64,000 bases of DNA, taken from Albugo candida. Taxonomy: Eukaryota; Oomycota; Peronosporomycetes; Albuginales; Albuginaceae. The position numbers and the translations under genes are program-made. Positions 11,457 through 20,699 of the stretch are shown here, in pieces (position 1 is the stretch's first letter; every line of letters begins with the position of its first letter). Under the pieces are notes generated by a model. The model was not told where the DNA came from, did no database searches, and worked only from the letters and a program-made list of their open reading frames with translations. Location: contig CAJNAR010000144.1 of assembly GCA_905220665.1 (NCBI GenBank), positions 62,001-126,000 of the forward strand, in the 5' to 3' direction.

Positions 11457-11578
11457 GGAACCCGGTATAGCCACACACCCTTTTTGGTATAGCCGCACCC
11501 CTAACTTAATTGAGAACACCGGTATCATTACATCCTCTAAATATCTTGATAAATGAGAACCGTTATCGGCACACTCGC
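11457..11578. repeat. MULE left terminal inverted repeat
   Basis: Begins GGAACCCGGTATAGCCACAC and is matched by the reverse complement of 13829-13949, including the blocks TTAATTGAGAACACCGG and GATAAATGAGAACCG. A handful of substitutions and single-base indels separate the two copies. Confidence 0.9.
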
Positions 11579-12038
11579 TATTATCAAATTCGCTATATGC
11601 ACCTATTTACATTGCTATAAGTATGCTAAAGTAAATTCCCTATCCTCACTATGCCACTTACTTCACCCCCGGAACACATCTATGAGACCTATGAGTATGT
11701 GTGGCAAGAAGGCTGTTCCACAAAGCAAGCTCGCATAAACCGCGACAAATACGGAGATACTAGGAAGGTGTGGCTTGCTTGCGTCCACGGTGGTCGTTAG
11801 AAAAACAAAGGCACGAGGATCCGCCAAACATCAAAGCGGCTTCTAATGTGCCCATGGCTAGTCACCACTCAACGCCAACTGAGTCAAGATCCTGTTCAAA
11901 GATTGGCGAGTGAGTGTGGTCGTTGCAACACTCACTCGCCATTCTTTGAAGTAGTTTGATCCTGCTTTTCTTGCCACCAGGTAAGACATTTACAATCTTC
12001 GAAAACGTTAACGAACGGAGTTTCTCCTTGGTCACACT

Positions 12039-12280
12039 TTGTCAAGGATTTCATTACACTGTTTATCTGGTTCTTTACTACCTTCCTCATCCTACCATGA
12101 GCCCCTGACCGTGTGATTATCACTTAAGTCTGACTGCGAATCTAGGGAGGCAGATATTTTCCAAGCTTATTGCTTCAGTGAGCTCAAACCGCTGCCCACA
12201 CTGCTGGGGATCGAACTAACGACCTCCGGCAGGGGGTCCGTGCGCTCAAGTGCTTAACCGACTGAGCTGGGGCGGACCCC
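12039..12280 (-). mobile_element. tRNA-derived SINE with 16-bp TSD, inside the MULE
   Basis: This is a 242-bp element in minus orientation, bounded by a perfect 16-bp duplication TCTCCTTGGTCACACT (12023-12038 and 12281-12296). On the minus strand the head reads CCCAGCTCAGTCGGTTAAG (A-box region) and later GTTCGATCC (an intact B box), then the family body and the 3' end CCTTGACAA. It is the least degraded promoter among the three copies in the window. Because the duplication is perfect, this insertion is fairly young and later than the MULE insertion. Confidence 0.9.
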
Positions 12281-12375
12281 TCTCCTTGGTCACACTAGAG
12301 GAAAGTGCCATTAGCATGAGCTTGATCGGGACCCCTCATCGGGTCAATTAACTCGCCTCTTGATTGCACTTCAGC

Positions 12376-13720
12376 CTTGCATCTCGACAGACGATGATTT
12401 TCTTCGAATAAAGTTCTTATAGCAGATTCGACATACAAAACCAACAGGCGAGTAAAATGCTTTCCAATAAATCATTCCCCAACATCGACTAAGAGCAGAA
12501 AAAACTCCAGGTTTCAAATGCCATTGCTCCATGCCATGGGTGTGACATGCACAAACCAGTAATATTCCCTTTGTTATGTTTTCTTGCGACACGAATCAGA
12601 AGATGATTACATTTGGGCACTTCGGCAAATGAGGATAGCTTTTCAAGATAGAATCACTGGTCCGATTTTCATTACCGGAAGCGAAAAATCTGCTTTGCAT
12701 ATGGCATACACTAAATATGTCCTGGCAAACGCTAAGAAGCACTTTGCAAAAGACGAAGACTAGAACGAATTTTTCAAAAAGTGGTACGGATTGTACTGCT
12801 CATCCACTGAACGGGAGTTCGAAGAGAATTGGGTGCTCCTCAAAGATGCTATTAATGAGACTGGCTATGCGTATTTACATTCCACATATATTCCGCACAA
12901 GGAAAAATTCATCCTTGCTTGGGCCAAAAATTTAACCATTTTGGCATGTAGCTACATCTCGTGTTGAAGGTGGACATGCAACCTTGAAGAAATGGATTGC
13001 AGTTTCAACAGGGGATTTGGATTTGGCAACAGTTTATGACAAATTGGTTCTCGTAGCTCAACAGCACCAATGAATAAGTCGAAAAGCTGCATACGATCGT
13101 TCACACATTATCGTCCGCCTTAGTGGGAGCGTCTGGACACTGTGAATAGAAAGATTCCACATTATGCATTGAATGAAGTATGTAACATTAGTGTATGCAT
13201 ACAGTTGTGCACAGTACTGACAAGATATGCAATGACCATATTTTGCTTTCTGCAGGACTTCAAGCAGTAACAAAAGGCACTATCGATGGAGAACAATGAA
13301 AAGTGCACTAGAACATTCACGAGCACTAAAGGATTGCCGTGCTCTCACGCCATCAAAGAGCTGCAAAAGTTGGGGTCAATATTGCATGAAGCTCATTTTC
13401 ATCAGCACTGGTGGCTTCAAAGGCCTGTGCATCCTAAACTGCATCATTCAATGTCTTGTCAGGAAAAAACAAGCTTTTAGGACATTATGAAAAAGTTGCA
13501 AGAGCGTCATTAGGACTTGCCGCCACACAGGCAGCGCCTTTTTGAGAAGGATCTCGATTGCCTTGCATCTGTTACAAGACAAGGGGTAAATGATCCTGCC
13601 ACAGTGGCCTCACGAGGACGTCCCAAAGGGTCAACGAGTAACAAACGAGATCTGTCCATTTGAGTACGTTGAGAGGGAGGAGCAGAATGCGGGACTCGCA
13701 ACCAAGAAGGTCACAACAGG
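12376..13720 (+). pseudogene. MULE transposase, frameshifted
   Basis: Plus-strand frames, read in order, give the MULE transposase order. Near 12420 there is a DSTYKTNR block holding the first catalytic Asp, then MPLLHAMGVT and a DDYIWALRQMR motif near 12605. A GPIFITGSEKSA block follows where the family usually has a T-D-R-E motif (here GSEK, so the second catalytic Asp is not evident). Then come HFG, VEGGHATLKKWIAVSTGDL near 12965-13020, and a SWIM-type zinc finger ending KGLPCSHAI near 13335. The tail has SRGRPKGS and a GHNRRTC knuckle near 13615-13720. Several frameshifts and stops separate the blocks, so the copy is dead. The SINE lies upstream of the recognisable part. Confidence 0.82.
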
Positions 13721-13828
13721 CGCACATGTGCACAGCCCAAAATTAACAAAACATATCTGTAATAATTTAGAGGTGTGGCGATACGGTTTTCTAATTTAAT
13801 TTTGATTTTAATTTAGGGGATTTAGCGA

Positions 13829-13949
13829 GTGTTCCGATACCGGTTCTCATTTATCTAGAATATCTAGAGGGTGTAACGGTGCCGGTGTTCTCAATTAAGT
13901 TAGGGGGTGCGGCTATACCAAAAAGGGTGTGTGGCTATACCGGGCTCCC
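13829..13949. repeat. MULE right terminal inverted repeat
   Basis: Reverse complement of the left end; its outer terminus is GGCTATACCGGGCTCCC, next to the target duplication copy at 13950-13957. Confidence 0.9.
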
Positions 13950-14223
13950 TATATGTATCATCCTCCGGTAAATGGTGATAAATGGTACCGGGATTACACT
14001 CAAACTCGATTTCATTCTCTAATTGTATAATTGCACTGTCTTTGAGCTCAACAACACCTTTGGCTTCCTCCATTGCGGCTTCCAAACTTTATTCCGCTTA
14101 CCCACTCAGCTTGTTTCCTCTACTTTGAACACCGTTTAGAGTCGACAGCTACTTGGATGTTTCATTGCGTAAATTGGACGGTGGTAGAGAAAAGCTAAGG
14201 AGGAATGAGGCGCCTATTTATAG

Positions 14224-15459
14224 CGCGCGGTGTCACAGATGTCGGGTTCTAGAACTTTTGCTAAGACGCAGAAAAGGGACTGTTATAACGTGCTCCCCCA
14301 AATACTAGAATGGCATTATGAGGGAAGGATTCTAGTGTTGCTTACTTAAGCTAGACACGCTCAACGCACGACCAAGAAACCACTGAACGATCGCGGAATG
14401 TATATTACCAACTCTGTCGATACTATTTTCTGTGCTTCGGTAATCACGTTCCTTTACAGCCGATCCCGTCTTCTTCCCCTCTAATAATTCTAGTCCGAGA
14501 ATAATCATGAAAGATCGGTAAAAGATTCTAAGTATCCGCACGAGCAGTTGATATAGGACGGCAGGAGCAAACGGAATCATATGAACAGACGAGTCATACT
14601 TGAATTGTCAAACGTAACCTTCATCACTTCCCTTCAATGCCACATGCCGCTCCGCCGACACAATGCTATTATTTTACGTCAGATCTTTCGAACGCTTTTT
14701 CTACCTTATTTGTTCTAGACTTCTCTGTTGGTTTCCGTTATCTCTTCCGTATACAAATCTTGAATCATTCTGGTAAATAAGCCTGTGTGAGCGACCATAC
14801 CATTTCTTTAATTTGCATGCTTGATTCCGATTGCAATTTTTCTTAATCTCTCGTATGGATCTAGCTGTACCGACATACTACCCATCCTCTACATCTGTAA
14901 AGAGTTGGCCAATTAATTGTGAGCATTATCAATGTATCGTCCTTCGGAATATCAATATAAGCTTTGCCTTGGCGTGATCGATATCTCTTGAGTAAGTTTT
15001 CAATCGTAAGCCTAGAGAAATTTCGATCTGTCTGTTTCTAAATAGTCGCACACTGACCTTCGAGACGAATATCATGAGGTTTCTTTATTGTTGCATGAAT
15101 CAGCAACGATTGTGGAAGAATGTATGAGTTGTACTATGACGTACTACTTCAATTTCTTATGATAACTTTGAAGGAAGATGTATGTTGTTCTTCATATCAA
15201 ATGATATTTGATAATCAATCAGCCCCGCTGATTTTCAATTCTCGTTCCATACAATTGATATGTCTGAGTAGTAAAGAAGCCTTCGTCACGAGGGCGTCAC
15301 TTTAGTGACTCAATCTTATTATCCAAAATCAATGAGTCAAACATATGTCGTGCAAATTTAGCATGAGGTAGTCCGCAGCAATGCTTACATGTCTTAGAAT
15401 GTTTTGACCGATTTTAATTTATCTTCTTGATACTCGAATTTTGAAACCACTCACGTCTG
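14224..15459. other. No gene recognised
   Basis: AT-rich interval between the TATA box of the split ORF and the GC-rich polymerase relic. A minus-strand ORF of about 80 codons at 14332-14580 has a hydrophobic N-terminus but no other support. A plus-strand ORF at 15120-15305 is equally unsupported. Confidence 0.45.
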
Positions 15460-16313
15460 GATCATGCAGCAAGTCATCGAGCAGTTTTAACCCGACAGAC
15501 CGCTCTCCATTCCCGGCGTCCCCCTCCTAGTTGTCTTCTCCAATATAAAGCATACCTACGAGGACGTGATAGTAGTCAGCAAGCGGATCAACGACGACGG
15601 CTTATTCTCCACCTGGTCGATCGTCTACCATCCTGTCTCCAAGGGCAACGAGACGATGAAGCCGGGCTCGAAGATCATGACGTCGCAGACCTGGTTTCGT
15701 CCGCACTGTGACGCGACGGTGCGACGAGATGGTGTGTCGAAAAAGCTGTCCCACTACGTGGCTGCCCAGATGTAGTCAACTGCACTTTAGCTGGGTGGCA
15801 ATCTTGCGACCTGGCAAGGTTAGAAGTTCACGTTGACGAAGATTGCGGACGATTCAGAAATGCCGCTGTTCACCTGCTCACGGACGGGCAATTCGCCGCT
15901 TCTTCCTTGATCCACAACAGAGGGACCGTTGAGCAGCTGTACGAGGATGATCCGGCATGGACTGCGTAGGCAACGTCGAGTTCGACCCCAGGATCGTGTA
16001 GCCCTACCGTGTGTACGACCCCTTAGACGTGAGCTCGTTGCCGACCTCGCGTTACAGATACTACGTCTTTGATCCGGGCAGTCAGCTGTACACCTCGCTG
16101 GCAGACTACGGTATCTGCCAGTTCTGGCAGCTGTCACATGTTGCCCGCGACAAGCAGAACTACGTTAGCGAGGTGCCGAGGAGGCTTTCAATGCGGCGAG
16201 CAAGCTGAAGGTTGCAGGCGTCAGGCTTGGGGAGATGGAGACGCTGTCCATGCTGTCGGGCGGCCTCGTGACCTGGATTTTGCTCACCAGCAGCAAGGCA
16301 ATCAATGTATAGC
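15460..16313 (+). pseudogene. Relic of a divergent RNA polymerase beta (second-largest) subunit, C-terminal part
   Basis: GC-rich DNA. Three plus-strand frames, taken in order, show the landmarks of the second-largest subunit of multisubunit RNA polymerase. First is an YEDVIVVSKR block at about 15560 (family: GYNxEDAIxxS), then an HNRGTVEQLYEDDPAWT block at about 15920 (family: GQKGxxSxLxxxEDMPFT). Next are FDPRIV..PYRVYDPL at about 15975, an FWQLSHVARDK block at about 16120 (family: YYQRLRHMVxDK) and GVRLGEMETLSML at about 16215 (family: GGxRFGEMERD). Spacing and order agree with the family. Two lysines near the active site (GDKF and GQKG) appear as Gln and Arg. Stops and frameshifts make it a pseudogene, and the N-terminal two thirds are missing. 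It is far more divergent than the host Pol I subunit at 53788-57485. A viral or linear-plasmid origin is inferred. Confidence 0.72.
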
Positions 16314-17127
16314 GTAGACTTCTCCAACGGCTTCCAAGAAAAAGTAAGAATTTGATCGTCGCTCTGACCCATATCCAGAATTTTGTCGATGACATCAGCT
16401 GAGAAACCCAAGCTGTTGGCCAACGGCTGCAGGAGTTGTAGTTCATAACCATAATTGTGATGTCTTTCTGGTGAAGATTTGGATTTGATAGAAAGTACTT
16501 TTCGTATGGCTTTTTTCAACCAACCTACCCAAAGAATTCTGTCAAATTACGGTGCGGATTGAGAGCGCCAGTGCATGTATTGTACGACATGCAAATAGCC
16601 GATTGATAAAGTATCAGCACAAAACGAAGCTTCGATGCGTCCTTTTACAGCTGTGATCAGACAACGTCGCGATTCACAGAAGCTTGATATGTCAGAAAAC
16701 ACAACTGGGGACCTTTTCCATCGATCGGTACTGTATTTTGCCACACTATTGAAGAACTGTGAACGTATTCTCCAGAAGATCCATATCCATTCTTCGTGGG
16801 AAGCCTTTTCTGCGTCTTACGAGTTCACTGGTACGGACAGGTAAAAAATCGAGAAGCGGAGATGTCGCATATAGATCAATATTGCAAACGCGTTACTGCT
16901 CAATATTGCTCAGCTTCTATGTCGATACACTTCGAGCACCAAGAACGCGTTTGAATGAAGAAATGCTCTCGGCGAGAAATAATGTACTTTATATACTTTA
17001 AAAGAACCTTCGTTTCATTGATAACCTACCTTACAGTATACATCTGCTAATATCCCACACATACCACATAATCGAGTTTCGAGTAAATTAAGTGGGATAG
17101 CTTCATTCGAACTAGGTGACTAGCTTC
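16314..17127. other. AT-rich spacer inside the polymerase island; no firm gene
   Basis: A minus-strand frame at about 16519-16300 reads protein-like (ELQLLQPLANSLGFSADVI) but has no ATG, and its lower part overlaps the GC-rich relic. Composition switches from GC-rich to AT-rich at about 16310, suggesting a junction. Nothing else is supported. Confidence 0.4.
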
Positions 17128-17587
17128 ACCGCTCACAGTTGATTGGAGGATTGAATTATTTAACGGAAAGAGCAGGTTATTTGCTCAACCATTAAAATTT
17201 CCAGTTTCGTCTGATCGCAAAATGAACGGGTATGAATATCGATCCGTGTTAGAGAGAATCGAGGTTAATGGGCGACTAACTTGGCCGCAAACAGGTGATT
17301 GGAGGATTGAATGTTATTATAACGGAAATAGCAGGTTATTTGCTCAACCATTGAAATTTCCAGTTTCGTCTGATCGCAAAAGGAATGGGTATATATCGAT
17401 TTGTGTTTCATTTTATATTTCGTTTTCTAATTCAAGTGAAAGAGCTCCGACAAGGAAAAATTGGATGGGAGCTCATCTGTGTGGTATGCTGCGATTATGC
17501 ATCTGGTCGTGTTATTTCGGTTTGATCGTCTGTTTGTTGAGTGTCTGTCTCCACCCGCCTATTTGTTATTTACTGCACCAGTGGTAA
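17128..17587 (+). CDS. ORF with in-frame tandem duplication of a ~52-residue unit
   Basis: An open frame begins after a stop near 17125 and runs to 17587. Its first ATG is at 17222, but a pyrimidine-rich CGCTCACAG at 17130-17138 could be a splice acceptor. Within it a unit of about 156 bp is repeated. DWRIE, then SRLFAQPLKFPVSSDRK and NGY, occur at about 17141-17235 and again at about 17299-17390. The spacing is a multiple of three, so the frame is kept. The last 50 residues are hydrophobic with several Cys. I do not recognise the protein. The preserved frame suggests coding selection or a recent duplication. Confidence 0.4.
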
Positions 17588-17999
17588 CAGAGAAGACGCA
17601 CCAAGACTGCCGGGATACATTAGACGTACATTAGACGTATAATGTACTGCTTCCATTGTGAGCCCTTCGAAGATTCAGGTAATATATCCTGATATCTTTT
17701 ATACTATCCGAGATGTGCATATATATCCCTTTCGAATGGGCAAGCATGCATTATATTTTATCGAGAGAAGAATACTCGCTCGGACCTCGTGTAAGGTCTC
17801 TTGATTTCTAGTTCACTTGAATAAAGACAAACTGTTTCGATCCTTCTCTGAAACGTTTTACGTTGTTTTCTGAATACACTAATAATATAAGCTATCCGGT
17901 GTATAGACGTTTACGAAGGAGCATAATGAATTTCTGATCTGACAGTCATCTAATATAGTGCTTATATAACATATCACAGTGATATAGAATTGAATTCTA
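17588..17999. other. No gene recognised
   Basis: AT-rich sequence with no coding or structural signal, ending where the GC-rich island resumes at about 18003. Confidence 0.5.
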
Positions 18000-18400
18000 C
18001 TTGGCTGGCATTCCCAGCGTAGTCAAACCACCTGTCTACGTGCACATCGGCTCATCTCGCATCATGTGCACCGACAAATCGAGGGAAGGCTTAATGTTCT
18101 GAGCATCTAAGCCTCCCTGTCCGACTCAATAGCGACCCGCACAACACCAGCATACCAGCCAGGCCTACCTCAACGCCTGCATACGCTTCCATGGCGAAGG
18201 CTCCATCAAGTATTTCGGCAATCCCGAAGGGATACGCCCCGCCTTTGAGAAGTGCACGAAGTCCAAGCCGTACCGATGCAGACCTCATCCATTGCGCTCG
18301 ACTTCCTAGGCATCCTCCAATGCATAAGCGTGCTCGCTCGTTTAAAAAACGCCTGCAAAAGCGGTGCAGATGGTTTGCGTAGTTGCCGGTCATGGTGGAT
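18000..18400 (+). other. GC-rich degenerate coding patch, identity unknown
   Basis: A plus-strand frame around 18150-18290 reads YLNACIRFHGEGSIKYFG, with further protein-like text rich in Lys and Cys. Stops precede and follow it. The minus strand is also open for about 100 codons (18091-18393). I cannot assign a family. Its composition matches the neighbouring polymerase relic, so it probably belongs to the same insert. Confidence 0.35.
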
Positions 18401-18459
18401 GCGACGGGACATGCGAAGTGGCAGTCTTCCAGGTACGCTGGGTAGCGCGGACGGGAGAG

Positions 18460-20042
18460 TCAGTGGTCCAGTGAGTCGATGTCGTCGCAGGCAGTGGCGT
18501 GCAGGACAGGCGAGTACGTCTTCGAGAGGAAGTTGACGTTCACTGAGTCAGCAATTGCAGCATCTGGGTCGCCATACGTGGCGCAGAACAGAGCATGGGC
18601 CAGCTTGGCTTCTTTCGTCTCGAGAGCACTGATGCGCGACAGATGCCAACCAAGCTTCACGGATAGTAGCATCGCGAGAACCTGTCGGCGGGGTCCCTCA
18701 GCTGTGCAACGTCGGAGCTATTAAGCGCATAGACTGCTGTACCGCGTGTCCGATCGCCCAACTCAGCGTCTAGCCTGCCACTCACGTCTCTGGTGACGAA
18801 GAACGACTGCTTCTCCGTGAGCAGCAAAAAGAGCAAGCTGGACTTCTCCGAGCCGGGACCATGCTTATCCTTGTCCATGAGCTCCTGCTGAATCGCACCC
18901 CAGACGTGAAAGGACAGCTTCATCCCAGGAAAGCCGTGCTCCCTAACCGAGTACTAAGGGCCTTGAACTCTTAGGCGAAGTCTGTCCGGCCTAGGCACCC
19001 ACTGAGTCACGATACCCTGCTGAAAAGTCACCGTCTGGAGCAGGAAGTGCTTGAGCTGACGACCCACCGTGAAACCCTCAGAGATGCGTATGTGACTCTC
19101 GGTCAAGTCGTGAACGCTGTCATTGCACCTCTGTACGAACGTCCCCATCCTTGCTGCCCTGTTGCAAAGGTGCGAGGAGAACGTGTACCATTGCGTACGC
19201 TTGCAATAGAGAAGGTCGTGAACGAGTTTTATCTTCACGCAGCTTGCGTCTTGATCTACACTCAGAGGAGGCAGCGTCATGAAGTCAAGCACCTAGCGTC
19301 AAGGGTGGAACGGTCGAAGTCTGATGCGTCTAGCGCATGTGCCACCTTGTCGCGACTGAACTTCGACAGCGTGTTGAGACAAAAGTTTGCCCCACCCTCC
19401 TCTTCGCAGCGCTTAACCATCATGATAGACACATGCACCTCATCACCGTTGAAGTCCAGGTTCAGTGACGCGCAGTCATCCCGGCGCACTCCGAAAGAGG
19501 GTTCGCTCCAGAAGCGCAGACGTACACACCTGACAGATTCGTATGAGAGAACAGGGCAGCGCGAGAGGATTGCGTAGTCATCCTTCTTCAACTTGCGCCA
19601 GCTGTAGTAAGGTGACCCGTACTCGCCTTACTCCAAGCGCATGGGAACCATCATTCTCTCTGCCCAGCGACACGGCAACCACACTTCGAAGTACGGATCG
19701 GTCCAGGCGCACATGGCGACACCCTAGCAGTGTTCAACGACTTAAACCCATGCAGCCGTACTTCAGGAGTCCACGCTTCCCCTAGATGCAGTTGCGCAGA
19801 CTGACCACGTACTGAGACATTGATGTGTCGTGATCGGCTAGTTGAAGATTCATCTTGTCGCGTTCTCTCAGTTCATACGGACTCGATGGGTCGGAGAGAC
19901 AGGGTATCAGGAGAAGCGCGTCCCGTCATCACTGCCAAGGTGCCCCATACTGCGCTCGTGGAACGGACAGTCTTCGACGAGACCGACGCAGTTTGACTTA
20001 CTCGCTGTCCACTTGACGTAGCGCAGGTTGTTGACGTTCATG
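18460..20042 (-). pseudogene. Relic of a divergent RNA polymerase beta-prime (largest) subunit
   Basis: Minus-strand frames in a GC-rich stretch give the landmarks of the largest subunit. A possible start, MNVNNLRYVKW, is at 20042. At about 19790-19710 a VSLRNCI(stop)GKRGLLKYGCMG block corresponds to the family K-x-G-x-hR...G-KR segment. DPYFEVWLP follows at about 19690, then AILSRCPVLSYESV at about 19570 (family: NRQPxLHxxS). At 19468-19435 the metal-binding loop reads NLDFNGDEVHV (family: NADFDGDEMN). Further downstream, near 18930-18890, GFPGMKLSFHVWG weakly resembles the trigger loop. Stops and frameshifts interrupt it repeatedly. In the catalytic loop the middle Asp is Asn. The 3' limit is uncertain. 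The gene is on the opposite strand to the beta relic. Confidence 0.7.
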
Positions 20043-20223
20043 GCGAAGCGAAACAGACGCAACCTTTGTGCAGCCGTTAACCCTTACACCTCTTCTCAGA
20101 TCACGCCTTGCATCAAACACAGCAATATTAACGCCGTCGTCTATCCCCCTCATCTCGACCAGTCGATTGCTGGAACGCGGCAAAGTGTATGCGGCCGTAA
20201 CACGTTAGCGCACTCAGTCTGGC

Positions 20224-20377
20224 ATGATGCTCGTCGTAATCGTCCTCGCTCTCCAAGCTGTAGCTGCGTCAGCGGCAACCACCTACATAGAGTACGAGGA
20301 TGGCAACTGCGACCCGTTCCTCGGAGGTGGGTACTTCTGCAGCGCCTGCTCTACGAGGCAATTCCTGACTGATAACT
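20224..20377 (+). pseudogene. Signal-peptide-bearing Cys-rich ORF fragment
   Basis: An ATG at about 20224 starts MMLVVIVLALQAVAASAA, a convincing signal peptide, followed by a short Cys-containing segment (CDPF...YFCSAC) and a stop after about 50 codons. Protein-like text continues in other frames to about 20560 (for example MTLTHHC and AHYKGCKIVASA), suggesting a longer secreted or membrane protein broken by frameshifts. It lies directly upstream of, and divergent from, the beta-prime relic. No family is recognised. Confidence 0.4.
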
Positions 20378-20699
20378 GAAACGGTATCTGATACAAAAGG
20401 TACAGCGTCGTACACCAGGACAACGGCGAGAAGGAGATGACCCTCACCCACCATTGCGGTGTAGCAGTAGTCCTGAGGACAGTGCGCACTATAAAGGCTG
20501 CAAGATCGTAGCGTCCGCACCGTTTCCTCATAACTCGCGACACGACTCAACAGCGATGCAGCGACTCCGTCTCCCTCTCTAGCCCAAGACTGACGCAAAA
20601 CATTAACCAAACGCACGACGACGTTGTACCTCTGCCGGCGTTTACATCTAGCCCGCTCACAACTACACAAAATTCAGCCGCCAGGAGTTAACCTCTAAT

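Larger units (their letters stand above)
11457..13949 (+). mobile_element. Complete Mutator-like element (MULE) with TIRs and TSD
   Basis: The element is 2493 bp. It is flanked by an 8-bp direct repeat TATATGTA (11449-11456 and 13950-13957), the usual target duplication size for MULEs (8-9 bp or slightly more). Its ends are inverted repeats of about 120 bp beginning GG(G)A(A/G)CCCGGTATAGCC, roughly 88% identical to each other by eye. It encodes a decayed transposase on the plus strand and carries a nested SINE at 12039-12280. It inserted into an older ORF. Confidence 0.88.
11399..14073 (-). pseudogene. Short ORF split by the MULE insertion
   Basis: On the minus strand an ATG at 14073 starts a frame, MEEAKGVVELKDSAIIQLEN onwards, which runs into the right end of the MULE. 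If the element and one copy of the 8-bp duplication are removed, the frame continues for a further 17 or so codons (NDNRKPIKLPDLNNIT) to a stop at 11399-11401. A TATAAATA box lies at 14215-14222, about 140 bp upstream of the ATG. The product (about 60 aa, acidic) is not recognised. It could be the 5' part of an older retroelement or a small host gene. Confidence 0.45.

Noticed and set aside
18091..18393. 100-codon minus-strand ORF in the GC-rich patch
   Set aside because: Probably a shadow produced by high GC content; the plus frame looks more protein-like, and neither could be assigned.
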